Origin: Kocuria marina
Lineage (GTDB): Bacteria; Actinomycetota; Actinomycetes; Actinomycetales; Micrococcaceae
Assembly: GCF_000786655.1 (NCBI RefSeq)
Contig: NZ_JROM01000041.1
Location: 62,001 to 126,000 of the forward strand
Direction: 5' to 3'
DNA length: 64,000 nt
Under the pieces are notes generated by a model. The model searched no databases. It was given only the letters and a program-made list of their open reading frames with translations, and had not been told where the DNA came from. The position numbers and the translations under genes were made by a program. Shown one piece after another: positions 19,649-29,047 of the stretch; within the stretch, counting starts at the first letter, position 1, and each line of letters opens with the position of its first letter.

Positions 19649-20935
19649 TCAGATGCGGGGCCTGGGCCCGGGGCTGCGGCGTTGCGTGTAGTTGAAGACG
19701 AGGGCGGTGGCCAACAGCACCATGGCGGCCGCCATGGGGACCATGGCCGCGGTCATGTAGTCGAAGTGCACGCCCAGGTACGCGCTGAGCGTGAGCCCCA
19801 CCGCCGTGGCGATGCTCGACGCCACGGTCATCCGGGCCACGAGACCCAGGAAGTCGCTGCCCGCCGTGACGTAACCGGCGCTGCTGTGGACGCACAGCAG
19901 GCACGGGCCCGAGAACAACCCGAGCGCCAGGAGCACGAGGGAATACCCCACGAAACCGGACGGCCCGGACATGAGCATGGACGCCAGCAGTGCACCCGTG
20001 GCGGCGAGGATCCACATGTTCGCCGCACTCAACCGGCGGCGGAAACGCACGGCCAGGCTCGACCCCACGGCGGCCCCGAACCCGAGCAACGCATAGATGA
20101 CCCCCATGGTCTCCACGCTGTCCAGGGACACCGAGTAGACCACGAGGCACCCGAGCACCGCGCCCATGAGGGCGTTCAGCGCCGCCACCCCGTAGATCAA
20201 TCCGTGGCTCAGCCGGAACAGGGCGCGGCTGCGTCCGGGCGCGCCGCGGGCGCGCCGCCAGGACCAGAGGGGCATGTCCGCGCGGGGATAGCGGGCGGAG
20301 GAATGCAGGACGAAGGCCGCGGTGATCAGCACGGCCCACACGGCGGCGAAACGCAGCACCACCGCCGGTCCCATGGTCACGGCGAGCAGTCCCGTGAGCG
20401 CGGCACCCAGCACCGTGGCCAGGCCCTCGTTCACGGATTCGCGGCGCATGGCCGCCGGGAACGCCTGTGACCGGTCCTGCGCTCGCAACACGGAGGCCCA
20501 GCGGAGCCGCGCGGCCAGTCCCATGGGTGTCATGACCACGCCGGCCACGAAGAACGGCGCGAGCGCGGAGACGGCATCCCACGAGACCGGGATCTCGGTG
20601 ACCTGGGCTCGTGACAGCACCCAGAGGATGATCCCCTGGATCAGGGAGAACGCGACCAGGGCCCACAACTGCCACCGGGCGTTGGCCAGCGCGGCCACAC
20701 CCACGCCGCTCACGGCCATGCCGAGACACAGGGACGCCGAGCTCAGCGCGGCCGTCCACGCGGAGGAGGACGAGACCGCCACGAGCGTGAGCAGGCCCAA
20801 CGGGGCCATGACCTGGGGCAGCCGGAGCAACAGGGTGATCGCGCCCAGCCTGCGATCGCTGCGCACGGTGCGTTCACGCGGGGTGAGCACCTTGCCGGGC
20901 TTCTCGGGCGCGGGGCGGCGGATCGCGGTACTCAC
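19649..20935 (-). CDS. MFS-type membrane transporter
   Basis: 428 residues with about 11-12 hydrophobic segments spread evenly. There is a basic N-terminus (RERTVRSDRRLG) and a short Arg/Pro tail (RRSPGPRPRI). Low similarity to named transporters is visible, and the overall plan matches major-facilitator permeases of unknown substrate. Start GTG 20935 follows TAGGCT by 6 nt. That box contains the stop codon of sbcC (20945-20947), so the gene has its own promoter even though it follows sbcDC closely. Alternative: another polytopic permease family. Confidence 0.65.
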   Translation of the reverse strand: MSTAIRRPAPEKPGKVLTPRERTVRSDRRLGAITLLLRLPQVMAPLGLLTLVAVSSSSAWTAALSSASLCLGMAVSGVGVAALANARWQLWALVAFSLIQGIILWVLSRAQVTEIPVSWDAVSALAPFFVAGVVMTPMGLAARLRWASVLRAQDRSQAFPAAMRRESVNEGLATVLGAALTGLLAVTMGPAVVLRFAAVWAVLITAAFVLHSSARYPRADMPLWSWRRARGAPGRSRALFRLSHGLIYGVAALNALMGAVLGCLVVYSVSLDSVETMGVIYALLGFGAAVGSSLAVRFRRRLSAANMWILAATGALLASMLMSGPSGFVGYSLVLLALGLFSGPCLLCVHSSAGYVTAGSDFLGLVARMTVASSIATAVGLTLSAYLGVHFDYMTAAMVPMAAAMVLLATALVFNYTQRRSPGPRPRI

Positions 20936-20941
20936 GGCCTC

Positions 20942-20947
20942 AGCCTA
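20942..20947 (-). promoter_or_regulatory. -10 box (TAGGCT) of transporter gene, overlapping the sbcC stop codon
   Basis: TAGGCT-N6-GTG. The TAG of the box (20947-20945) is also the sbcC stop codon. Confidence 0.55.
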
Positions 20948-23900
20948 CGCGGCATCCCACGGCCCCGCGACGACCGACAGGTGCGAGCCCCCGGGGGTCT
21001 TAGTGACCACGAGCTGGGTGTCGATGCGTTGTTTCATCTCGCTCACGTGGGACACCACACCGATGACCCGCCCCGTGCGGCGCAACCCGTCCAGGGTCTC
21101 GAGGACCTGCTCGAGGGTTTGTTCGTCGAGGGAGCCGAAACCCTCGTCCACGAAGAGCGTGTCGATCTCCTGTCCCCCGGCCTCGGCCCGCACGACATCC
21201 GCAAGAGCCAGGGCGAGCGCGAGCGACGTGAAGAAGGACTCACCGCCCGACAGAGTCTCCGTGCCCCGGCGGACACCGGTCCACGAGTCGTCGATCTCGA
21301 GTCCGAGCCCGGACTTGCCACCCCCTCGGGTGCGATCCGTGTGCACCAGGGTGAAGCGTCCGGAGGACATCCGTGCGAGGTGTTCGGACGCCACCGCGGC
21401 CACGTGCTCGAGTTTCGCGGCGAGTACGAACGAGGTCAGGGTCATCCGCAGGGCGTTCTCGGAGGAATTCGCGGTGGCCACGTCCGCGAGTCCGCTCAGG
21501 CGCTGGGCGTTCTCACGGGCGCGCACGAGCTCGGCGTGTCGGGCGGGCATGCGCTCGGCGTGGGATGCGGCGTCGGACGCGAGGGTCTGCAGCCCGCCCA
21601 GTTTCTGGTTCAAGGAATCCCGCAGTTGTTCGAAGCCGTCCCGTTCGGCGGCGGTGCGAGCCAGTGCTTCCTCGGACACGCCCGCGCGTTCTTCGGCACT
21701 GAGCCCTTCGGCGCGTTGCATGTCCTGGGTCGCGAGTTCCGCCGAGACCGAATCACGCTCCTCCTGCAGGGCGGTGAGCCGCTCGGAGAGTTGGGCCGCG
21801 TCCGCCGGGTCCATGAGGGCCTCTTCCACGGCGCTCTCGGTCTCGAACGGGGACGCGTCCAGGGCACGTTCCACGGCACCCTGCGCGGTGCGGGCCTCGT
21901 GCTGCGCGTTGTCCAGGGCCCGCTGTTGCGATTCCCACTCGCTCACCGTGCGCACGAGGTGCTCGGACCGTTCGAGGAACTCGGTGGCCGACTCGAAACC
22001 CCTGATCCGCCGGGCCAGCTCCTCACGCCCCCGGTCACACCGTGTCACGAGTCCCCCGAGGCGCGCACGGCTCCCTGCGATGTCACCGTTGATCCGCGTC
22101 CCCTCCCCCTCGAGATCCTGGACCTCCCGCCGAGCAGTCGCGATCTCGGCCTCGCCCCGGCGCACCCGGGTCAGGCTCTGCTCGAGTTGGGCCAGTTCCT
22201 CCTCGGCGTGGCGGCACCGGTCCACGGCGGCGTCGACGTCCTTGTCCGCGCCGCGCGCGAGTGCCTCGGCCGCGCCGGTCTGCGCCCGCTGCCACGCTGC
22301 ATGGGATGTATCCACCGTGTCCTGGGCGGTGTCCCGGGCGGCGCGTGCGCGATCGAGTGAGTCATCGGTGACCTCGTCCTCGGTTCCGGCGCTGGCAAGG
22401 TGCGGGTGCTCCGTGGCTCCGCACACGGGGCACGGATCCCCCGGCTCCAGCCCGGTGGCGAGGGTCGCGGCCGCACTCACGTAGCGCTGCGCTTCGAGCA
22501 CTTCCACGTGCTGGGCAGCGGCCCGCCGTGCGGTTTCGTCCTCCCGGTACTGGCACGCCCGTTCCTGTTCCTCCGCCCGGGCCCGTGCGTACTCCCGACT
22601 CGCGGCCACGGCCTCCCGCGCGGTGCGGGCTCGTTCGCGCACGAGGGCCTCGTCCTTGACCTCCCCCAGGAGTTCGCGATGTGATTCCTCGCTGCGGGTC
22701 AGGGCGTCCCGCGCGGAGACGAGATCCCGGGTGATGTGCGTCGCCCGCTCCTCAAACGCTGAAAGGTCCTTGCGTTCGCGCGCCGCCTCCTCCTCGTCCC
22801 TCGTGAGCGAGTCCTCCTGGGCCACGGCGCCCCTGGCGGATTCGCGCGCGGTCACGACCGCGTCGCGCAGTCCAGCGGGCACCTGCCCGGACTCGTCCAT
22901 GGCGTCCATGAGGCTCGCGTCCGGACCCAGAATCTGCTGAGCCACGCGGGCCAATGGCGCGCCCCCCGTGATGGTGGCACGCAGGTCGGTGACGGTAGCG
23001 TCAAGGGTCGCGACGCGCCGTCGGGCGTCACGCAGTTCCGCGAGCGGCGCTTGGAACCCCTGTGCCGCCTCGTGCTCGCGCAGTTGCCGGGCCGCGTCCT
23101 CCGACTGCTCCGCTTGTTCCGCAAGTTCATCCCGACGCCGCGTGAGTTCGCCGTGCCTCCTGACCAGCGAATGCAGGGTCTCCAAGCGGGCGTTACGCTT
23201 CTGGGCCTCGGTGTACGACGACGCCGCGCCGTCCCGTGCCCGGCACACCGTGTCCACGAGGGTGTCGCAGTCGTCGACCAGCTCACGCCACCGGTCCGCG
23301 CTCCCTTCGTTGTCGGCGTCCGCGGCCATCCCGTCCGCGGGCCCCTCCTCCGAAGTAGCCGACGCAGCATTGGCCGGGGCTCGGCCGTGGTCGGACGAAC
23401 CCGCGTCGGTTTCCCCACCGGTGGCGTCCGCCGCGGTGCCCGCGGCGACTTCGCCGGTCGGCCCCTCGTCCGATGGGAGAGCCAATCGGGCCCGGAGCGA
23501 CCCGGGGAGGCCCGAGAGCACGTCCTCCGGTAACCGGGCGACCGTGTGGGCCACCCGTTCCCTGAGCCGAGCGAGAACCTCGTCCGCTCGTTCGGCCTCG
23601 CGTTCCGCCTCGTGCAGGACGCTCTTGGCTCGGTCCGAGCGCGATTTCAGCTCGTCCTGGATGTCCGCGTAGACGTCCGTGCCGAACAGGGTTTCCAGGA
23701 GGTCTTCCCGCTCCTTGGAACCGGCCTGCAGGAACCTGGCGAACTGACCCTGGGGAAGCATCATCACCTGAGTGAACTGCTCACGGTCCAGGCCCACGAC
23801 GTGGTGGATGGTCTGCCCCACGTCGTCCGGGCGGTAGCCGCGGTCCACCCATTCCCCCGCCACGTGTTCCCGCAATGACACCGTGGCGTGACGGTCACTC

Positions 23901-24232
23901 CACCCGGACGCGGCCCGCGAGGACGGTTCGCGCCATGCGGGCGTCCTGCTCACCTGCCACCGCCGGCCACCCGCGGTGAACTCCAACTCGACGCGCGGCC
24001 CGGTGCGGGGATCCGCGTGGTCACTGTGCTGGGCCTTGCGCCCGCCCTTAGCGGCAGTCGTGGGCCCGGAACCGTAGAGCGCGAAGCAAATGGCGTCCAA
24101 CACACTGGTCTTACCCGACCCGGTTTCGCCGTTCAGCAGGAAGACCCCCGCCTCGTTGAGGACGTCGAAATCCACCGTCTCCTGCTTGGCGAACGGCCCG
24201 AAGGCCGTGATCTGCATCCGATGCAGCTTCAC
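20945..24232 (-). CDS. sbcC: exonuclease subunit SbcC (SMC/Rad50-like ATPase)
   Basis: 1095 residues. With SbcD it forms the hairpin- and end-processing nuclease of double-strand break repair. The N-terminal ATPase lobe opens LHRMQITAFGPFAKQETVDF with Walker A NGETGSGKTSVLDAI. Two long coiled-coil arms flank the zinc hook CPVC (Cys601/Cys604). The C-terminal lobe has the signature ETLSGGESFFTSLALALALA and Walker B LFVDEGFGSLDE. Residues about 251-314 are an Ala/Gly/Asp/Ser-rich stretch interrupting the first arm, unlike the rest. The GTG start overlaps the sbcD stop (GTGA). Confidence 0.95.
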   Translation of the reverse strand: MKLHRMQITAFGPFAKQETVDFDVLNEAGVFLLNGETGSGKTSVLDAICFALYGSGPTTAAKGGRKAQHSDHADPRTGPRVELEFTAGGRRWQVSRTPAWREPSSRAASGWSDRHATVSLREHVAGEWVDRGYRPDDVGQTIHHVVGLDREQFTQVMMLPQGQFARFLQAGSKEREDLLETLFGTDVYADIQDELKSRSDRAKSVLHEAEREAERADEVLARLRERVAHTVARLPEDVLSGLPGSLRARLALPSDEGPTGEVAAGTAADATGGETDAGSSDHGRAPANAASATSEEGPADGMAADADNEGSADRWRELVDDCDTLVDTVCRARDGAASSYTEAQKRNARLETLHSLVRRHGELTRRRDELAEQAEQSEDAARQLREHEAAQGFQAPLAELRDARRRVATLDATVTDLRATITGGAPLARVAQQILGPDASLMDAMDESGQVPAGLRDAVVTARESARGAVAQEDSLTRDEEEAARERKDLSAFEERATHITRDLVSARDALTRSEESHRELLGEVKDEALVRERARTAREAVAASREYARARAEEQERACQYREDETARRAAAQHVEVLEAQRYVSAAATLATGLEPGDPCPVCGATEHPHLASAGTEDEVTDDSLDRARAARDTAQDTVDTSHAAWQRAQTGAAEALARGADKDVDAAVDRCRHAEEELAQLEQSLTRVRRGEAEIATARREVQDLEGEGTRINGDIAGSRARLGGLVTRCDRGREELARRIRGFESATEFLERSEHLVRTVSEWESQQRALDNAQHEARTAQGAVERALDASPFETESAVEEALMDPADAAQLSERLTALQEERDSVSAELATQDMQRAEGLSAEERAGVSEEALARTAAERDGFEQLRDSLNQKLGGLQTLASDAASHAERMPARHAELVRARENAQRLSGLADVATANSSENALRMTLTSFVLAAKLEHVAAVASEHLARMSSGRFTLVHTDRTRGGGKSGLGLEIDDSWTGVRRGTETLSGGESFFTSLALALALADVVRAEAGGQEIDTLFVDEGFGSLDEQTLEQVLETLDGLRRTGRVIGVVSHVSEMKQRIDTQLVVTKTPGGSHLSVVAGPWDAA

Positions 24233-25452
24233 TGCTCCACTCCCCTGCTGCGCGCGGCGGCCACCGCGTCCGCGATCTCGTCCTGTTCCGGCCCGGACAG
24301 CCCCCGGTGCCGCACGTGGTCGTAGAACTGGGCGCACAGCTCTTCGGCACCGGCGGCTTCTGCGACCCGTGCGCTGTACGCCTGCTGGGTCAGGGGCCGG
24401 CCGCCCTCGGGTTCCCAGCGCAGTTCCACCGTGTGCGGGAACCGCGTCCTGATCCGATCCATCGCGGATGCCGGACGGTCACGATCCGTGAGGACCACCT
24501 GGCACCAGGCACCCTCCGCCGAGGTGTGCGCCGGATCCCGTAGCAACTCGTCGAGTGGCCCCCGCAGGCACGCCAGATCCATGCGCGCGGCGTGATCCAA
24601 GCCGGTGACCTCCTGAACCCCGGTCTCCTGGACGTCCACGAGCCACGCTCCCTTGGGGTGTCCGGCCTCGGAGAAGGAATAGGCCACGGGCGAGCCGCTG
24701 TAGCGCACGGTGTCCGCGACCCGCTGCCGGCGGTGGATGTGACCGAGCGCCGTGTAGTCGTGACGGGCGAAGACCTCCGCCGAGACGGTACCGAGTCCCC
24801 CGGAATCGACGACGCGCTCCGAGTCCGTGGGTTGCGCCCCCGTCACGAACGCGTGCGCCATGACGACGGACGGGATGTCGCCTCGTTCTTTCCTGTCCGC
24901 ATCGATGCGCTCCATCACGGTGCCCAGCACGGCCTGGTGCGTGGGTGCACAGTCGAGCGACGGCGCGGCCGCGCGCGGTTCGATGTACGGGATGCCGTAC
25001 ACCGCCACCGTGAACGCCCCCGACGGGGCGGCACCGCGCGGGTCGCGGGCGGGCGGCGTCGTCGCCCGGGCGACCGTGATCGTGGAGTCCGTCGACTGCG
25101 AGAGCAGGACCGGGGCGTGGGCGTCCGCCACGCGAGTCAATAGGTGAACACCACCGTGGGACATGATCCCGGAACCGAAACCCAACCGCGCCGGGGAGTC
25201 GTGGTTGCCGCTCGTGAGTATGACGTACGCGCCCGCCTCGCGGATCTGCGCCAGGGTGGTGCTGAGCAGCTCCACCACCTCCGTGCGGGGCTGGGCGCGG
25301 TCGTACACGTCCCCCGAGACCAGGACCGCGGAGACACCGTAATGCCGCACCCACTCGACGATCTCGGCCATGGCCCGCGCCTGGACGTCCAGGATGTCGA
25401 CGCCGTGGAAGGTACGCCCCAGGTGCCAGTCGGAGGTGTGCAAGATCAGCAT
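24229..25452 (-). CDS. sbcD: exonuclease subunit SbcD (Mre11-like nuclease)
   Basis: 407-residue calcineurin-like phosphoesterase, the Mn2+-dependent nuclease partner of SbcC. Metal motifs in order: SDWHLG (about 7-12), SGDVYDRAQP, SGNHDSPARLGFG and the later ALGHIHRRQ. The C-terminal capping domain follows. TACATT lies exactly 6 nt before ATG 25452, fixing this start. In-frame codons further upstream would lie before the promoter. The gene is the first of a two-gene operon with sbcC, coupled by a 4-nt overlap. Confidence 0.94.
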   Translation of the reverse strand: MLILHTSDWHLGRTFHGVDILDVQARAMAEIVEWVRHYGVSAVLVSGDVYDRAQPRTEVVELLSTTLAQIREAGAYVILTSGNHDSPARLGFGSGIMSHGGVHLLTRVADAHAPVLLSQSTDSTITVARATTPPARDPRGAAPSGAFTVAVYGIPYIEPRAAAPSLDCAPTHQAVLGTVMERIDADRKERGDIPSVVMAHAFVTGAQPTDSERVVDSGGLGTVSAEVFARHDYTALGHIHRRQRVADTVRYSGSPVAYSFSEAGHPKGAWLVDVQETGVQEVTGLDHAARMDLACLRGPLDELLRDPAHTSAEGAWCQVVLTDRDRPASAMDRIRTRFPHTVELRWEPEGGRPLTQQAYSARVAEAAGAEELCAQFYDHVRHRGLSGPEQDEIADAVAAARSRGVEQ

Positions 25453-25458
25453 GGGGTC

Positions 25459-25464
25459 AATGTA
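25459..25464 (-). promoter_or_regulatory. -10 box (TACATT) of sbcDC
   Basis: TACATT-N6-ATG, leaderless type. Confidence 0.62.
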
Positions 25465-25754
25465 ACCGCGGTCTCGGACACCCACAGCGACCTGCCACAC
25501 ATGTGCAGGTCGCACGGCGCGGGCGCCCCTGACGGTGTGTTTCACCGCGTCGCGAGGCCGGCGCCGCGCAACGTGGCGGATTGTTTCTACTCCCGAGTTC
25601 TCTCATCCATGCGGTGACCAGGGGTCATGCATGCGCATGTTCTTCGTCGTCCACAAGCTACGGCCCGGCCATGGCCCGCGCCGTCATGCGCCTCTATGCT
25701 CTGGGGGATGTCTGGTACGTCACACGACGGTGTGGCATGAGGGGGTTCACCGGG
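25465..25754. other. intergenic region between sbcD and the DUF6318 gene
   Basis: About 290 nt separating divergent genes, with somewhat lower GC than its surroundings near 25575-25690. I see no gene, hairpin or repeat in it. It should hold the plus-strand promoter of the lipoprotein gene, which I could not place. Confidence 0.5.
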
Positions 25755-26534
25755 ATGCATTCACCACGACTGATCGACACGGCCGGCCGGGGAGCGACCC
25801 TTGCCCTGCTCGCAGCGCTGCTGCTCACCGGGTGCGGTAACGGCTCGCCCGAAGCGGGTGGGGGTGACAGCGCCGCGCCCACGGGGGCCACTTCCGCGGG
25901 GACGACGGCGCAGCCCACGTCCCCCGCGCCGGACGCCTCGTCCGCGTCCCCGACGACGCCGCAGAGCGGGTCCCCGAGCGGCTCCGACAGCGAACTGCCC
26001 GATGACTGGCGTCCGGAGGAACCCACGGTGCTGGCCACGGGTCAGAAGGTCCCGGAGGACTACGAACCCGCCACGCTGGAGCATCCGGCCCGCAACGTCC
26101 CCAAGCCCGTGATGCCCGACGAAGCCATGGAGGAAACCGAGGCCGGCGCGCAGGCGTTCCTGGACTATCGGTTGGCAGCGCAGTGGTACGCCTTCCAAAC
26201 CGGGGACACGTCTTTGATCCGCGACGTCACGTCGTCATCCTGTAGCCGATGCGCGGACCAGCGCACCCGAATCGAGCGCAATTTTGGGCCCAACCGTTGG
26301 ATGGTCGGAGGCTACGAGGACGCCCAGATTCTGCCCGATTCGTTCGTGCAAAGACCAACGGGCGAATACACTCTACCGATCGACGCATCGAGCGCGGGCG
26401 TGATGGTGATCGACAACGGGGACATCGTTAGCCGGCAGCTCCCGTATGACGACGAAAATCTCTTGGATGTGTCCCTGACGTATGGAAATGGGCGATGGAC
26501 ATACGTCACAGCATCGCCCCGGGGCAAGTTGTGA
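25755..26534 (+). CDS. DUF6318-type lipoprotein
   Basis: 259 residues. A signal sequence ends in the lipobox LLTGC (Cys27), then a Gly/Ser/Thr/Pro-rich linker (about 28-85) that would span the cell wall, then the globular part. That part starts EDYEPATLEHPARNVPKPVMPDEAMEETEAGAQAFLDY and ends with a beta-rich domain, the pattern I associate with DUF6318 proteins of Micrococcales. Two cysteines, CSRC, sit mid-domain. ATG 25755 has GGGGG 9 nt upstream, and ATG 25737 is an alternative. Its stop overlaps the start of the next gene by one base. Function is unknown. Confidence 0.72.
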   Translation: MHSPRLIDTAGRGATLALLAALLLTGCGNGSPEAGGGDSAAPTGATSAGTTAQPTSPAPDASSASPTTPQSGSPSGSDSELPDDWRPEEPTVLATGQKVPEDYEPATLEHPARNVPKPVMPDEAMEETEAGAQAFLDYRLAAQWYAFQTGDTSLIRDVTSSSCSRCADQRTRIERNFGPNRWMVGGYEDAQILPDSFVQRPTGEYTLPIDASSAGVMVIDNGDIVSRQLPYDDENLLDVSLTYGNGRWTYVTASPRGKL

Positions 26535-27640
26535 TGATGAGATACGGGCGCGGCATAATTTCGGCGTTAATCATTTCATTTTTGCTACTCCTGACTTCTT
26601 CATTTGGTCTCAAAATTTCCTACGCAGCTGGGTCTCCCTCCGGATTTGGCCAGGGCGATGAGGCCATTCCCGGGGAAGTAAGTGCGAGCGCCAAAAATGC
26701 TGTGATTGATATCACCTTGGCCGTGAGAGAGGCGGGCGCGGCTCCCGGTGTCAGCGCGATCGAGACGGAGAACGGACTAGATGGGCAGCGACCTGGTGGC
26801 GCCACGGCGTGGGATCCGGATACCGATCCCGCGTTCCAGAAGGCCCTGCGTGACCGGCTGATGTCCAATGAGGATTCGATCTTCTTCAGTGCCCGCCTGA
26901 TGGACACCGCCAAGAACAAAACCGTCTACGGCCTCCAAGACCCCTGCACCGACCAACGTGGGGCAGCACTCACACGGTGCCGTACCACCCAAGAATGCAC
27001 CGACGACACCGGGGCCGCCGGTGTGAACATGGACATCGTCATTGGCGGGGCCAATGACAGGACCCGCGCAGCACGCGGTACCCAACTATGTGTCAGTGAC
27101 ACCCAAGCCGATCAAGCCAGCGACGACGGGTACGTGCCGCTGCCGGTGTTCACCCTCCAGGACTTCCAACAACTCGCCGTCGCCCCGGCAGCCAGTCATG
27201 TGCAACCCGCCCCGGACACCTTGAAGAACATGCACACCAACGTCTACGCCGCAGCCCAACCACAGACCTTCACCACCACCCTGGGTGGGTACCCCGTCCA
27301 AGTCCGCGCCTACCCGGTGCAGTACACATGGGACTACGGGGACGGCACCACCCTGGGCCCCACACCGTTGACCGGGGCACCCCTACCGGAGGGTGCGTGG
27401 GATGAGCCCACCGACACCTCCCACGTCTACACGGTCACCGGGGACTACACCGTGGGCCTGACGACCTCGTTCTACGGGGAATACAACATCGCCGACACCG
27501 GGTGGCAACCGGTCGCCGGGTACAACCAGGTCACCTCACCCCCGGTCGCGTTGAGCGTGTGGCGGGCCACCGTGCACAACGTCGCCGACGACTGCCACAC
27601 CAACCCCACCGGCATCGGCTGCCCCGGCGCCAGCAAGTAA
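26534..27640 (+). CDS. exported PKD-domain protein
   Basis: 368 residues. Signal peptide about 1-33 (IISALIISFLLLLTSSFGLKISYAAG) and no lipobox, so secreted or wall-associated. The middle has several cysteines (CTDQRG, CRTTQEC, LCVSD). A PKD-like beta domain follows at about 255-345, with the typical YTWDYGDGTTLGP and DTSHVYTVTGDYTV. The C-terminus carries two more cysteines. PKD domains serve protein or glycan contact at cell surfaces. The start codon overlaps the DUF6318 stop (TGATG), so the two are co-translated. The first about 200 nt are markedly AT-richer than the neighbourhood. Confidence 0.75.
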   Translation: MMRYGRGIISALIISFLLLLTSSFGLKISYAAGSPSGFGQGDEAIPGEVSASAKNAVIDITLAVREAGAAPGVSAIETENGLDGQRPGGATAWDPDTDPAFQKALRDRLMSNEDSIFFSARLMDTAKNKTVYGLQDPCTDQRGAALTRCRTTQECTDDTGAAGVNMDIVIGGANDRTRAARGTQLCVSDTQADQASDDGYVPLPVFTLQDFQQLAVAPAASHVQPAPDTLKNMHTNVYAAAQPQTFTTTLGGYPVQVRAYPVQYTWDYGDGTTLGPTPLTGAPLPEGAWDEPTDTSHVYTVTGDYTVGLTTSFYGEYNIADTGWQPVAGYNQVTSPPVALSVWRATVHNVADDCHTNPTGIGCPGASK

Positions 27641-27782
27641 CGCAACCGGACGAGAGTCCCGCGCCTAACGCTCCCGAGGCCGGACATGCCCGTAAGCCCG
27701 CACACGCTCCTGTGCCACCAGGCCGTCCCGATCGGCCCCATGCCCGAGCTGCATCACCCCGCACGCTCCTTTGCCACCCTCA

Positions 27783-27788
27783 TAGACT
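27783..27788 (+). promoter_or_regulatory. -10 box (TAGACT) of ADP-ribosylglycohydrolase-like gene
   Basis: TAGACT-N6-ATG, leaderless type. Confidence 0.6.
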
Positions 27789-27794
27789 GACCCC

Positions 27795-29021
27795 ATGACC
27801 GCACCGCGCACGCCCGAACTGTTGGAACAAGACCGCGGTCTGGACGCGGCGGCGTCGTGGTATCCGTCGCTCGTGCGGAGCGTGTTCCTCGCGCCGTGGC
27901 GCGCGACCGCGGCCGAACAACCCGGCGAGGCAACCCAGCTCTTTGCCCGCACTGCGGGCGCACTGAACGCGGTGGCCCACTGGGCGAATGACGGTCAGGC
28001 CGCGGATCCCACGGCGTGCGCGTGGCTCGCGTATCTGCGCTGGGCCGCGCGCAACGGCGCGAAGCTTCCCGGCGACGCACCGCACCCGCCCGCCGACGAC
28101 CTGGACCGCGACTTCCCCCTGCTCGCCGCACCGGGCGAGCACGCCGGGGACAGCTTCACCGCGCTGTCCACGGGCCACCTGGGCGAGGTCACTCGCCCCG
28201 TCCTGCCGCTCGCGGACAGCGCCGAGGTCCTGGTCCGCACCGTGCCGTACGCGCTCGTTCCAAACATCGGGTGGAAGTCGCTCGTGGCCCTCGCCGTGGA
28301 CTCGGCCGCGATCACCCACGGCAGCGCCGAGGCTCAGACCGCGGCGGTGGGTGCGGCCCTGGCCGTTCATGCGGCGGCCCGTGCGCGGGACAGTGGGGCC
28401 TCGCTGCAGGACGTGGTCGAGGAAACCGGCCGAGTGGTCGCACTCATGACCCGGCCCGCGCCCCTCACCAGGGAGCTGCTCGACCTGTGCGCGGACCGAT
28501 CCGCCCGGGATTCCCTGTTCGATGGGATGACGGAACCCGCGGGCGCGTTCGCGCGGGCCGTGGGGGACGGAACCGCGGCGTCGTCGGCCCTGGCGCTCGG
28601 GCTCGCGGCCGCGCTGGGCGCCGAGGACGCGCCGCACGCGGACGGGGCGGGGAACGACGTCGCTCAGCGGGCTCTCGCGCTGCTGTCCGGTCATCCGGCG
28701 GCGAACGACGCGGCACGCACCGTCGCGGTCGGTGTTGCCGCCGCGCGCTGGGGGCTCGGGGACGCCGCACACAGTGAGGACATCGAGGAGAGCGACAACG
28801 GCGCGCCCGGCGTCCACGGCTCGGCTGGCGGCAACGGCGCCGTCGGCGACGACGGCATGGTGCGGCAGGCCGCCTTGACCGAGGACAACAGCGGCGCCAG
28901 GAAAACCGACAGCGGCACGGACACATCCGGCACCGATTCCTCCGGAACCCGCGCGGCGACCCGCCGTGAACTGCTCGCCCTGGCCGACCGCTGGCTCACC
29001 CTGTGGCGGCCGCACGCCTGA
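27795..29021 (+). CDS. ADP-ribosylglycohydrolase-like protein
   Basis: 408 residues, cytosolic, almost entirely helical and Ala-rich. The stretch SAAITHGSAEAQTAAVGAALAVHAA (about 175-200) resembles the central helices of the ADP-ribosylglycohydrolase fold, and flanking patterns (LPLADSAEVLVRTVPYAL) agree. I do not see the acidic metal-binding motifs (TDD, DTD) of active members, so enzymatic activity is doubtful. Residues about 335-385 form a Gly/Ser/Thr/Asp-rich linker before a last helix. It has its own promoter and no clear partner. Confidence 0.5.
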   Translation: MTAPRTPELLEQDRGLDAAASWYPSLVRSVFLAPWRATAAEQPGEATQLFARTAGALNAVAHWANDGQAADPTACAWLAYLRWAARNGAKLPGDAPHPPADDLDRDFPLLAAPGEHAGDSFTALSTGHLGEVTRPVLPLADSAEVLVRTVPYALVPNIGWKSLVALAVDSAAITHGSAEAQTAAVGAALAVHAAARARDSGASLQDVVEETGRVVALMTRPAPLTRELLDLCADRSARDSLFDGMTEPAGAFARAVGDGTAASSALALGLAAALGAEDAPHADGAGNDVAQRALALLSGHPAANDAARTVAVGVAAARWGLGDAAHSEDIEESDNGAPGVHGSAGGNGAVGDDGMVRQAALTEDNSGARKTDSGTDTSGTDSSGTRAATRRELLALADRWLTLWRPHA

Positions 29022-29047
29022 GATTCACCCCGATCGGAGGCGTCCCG

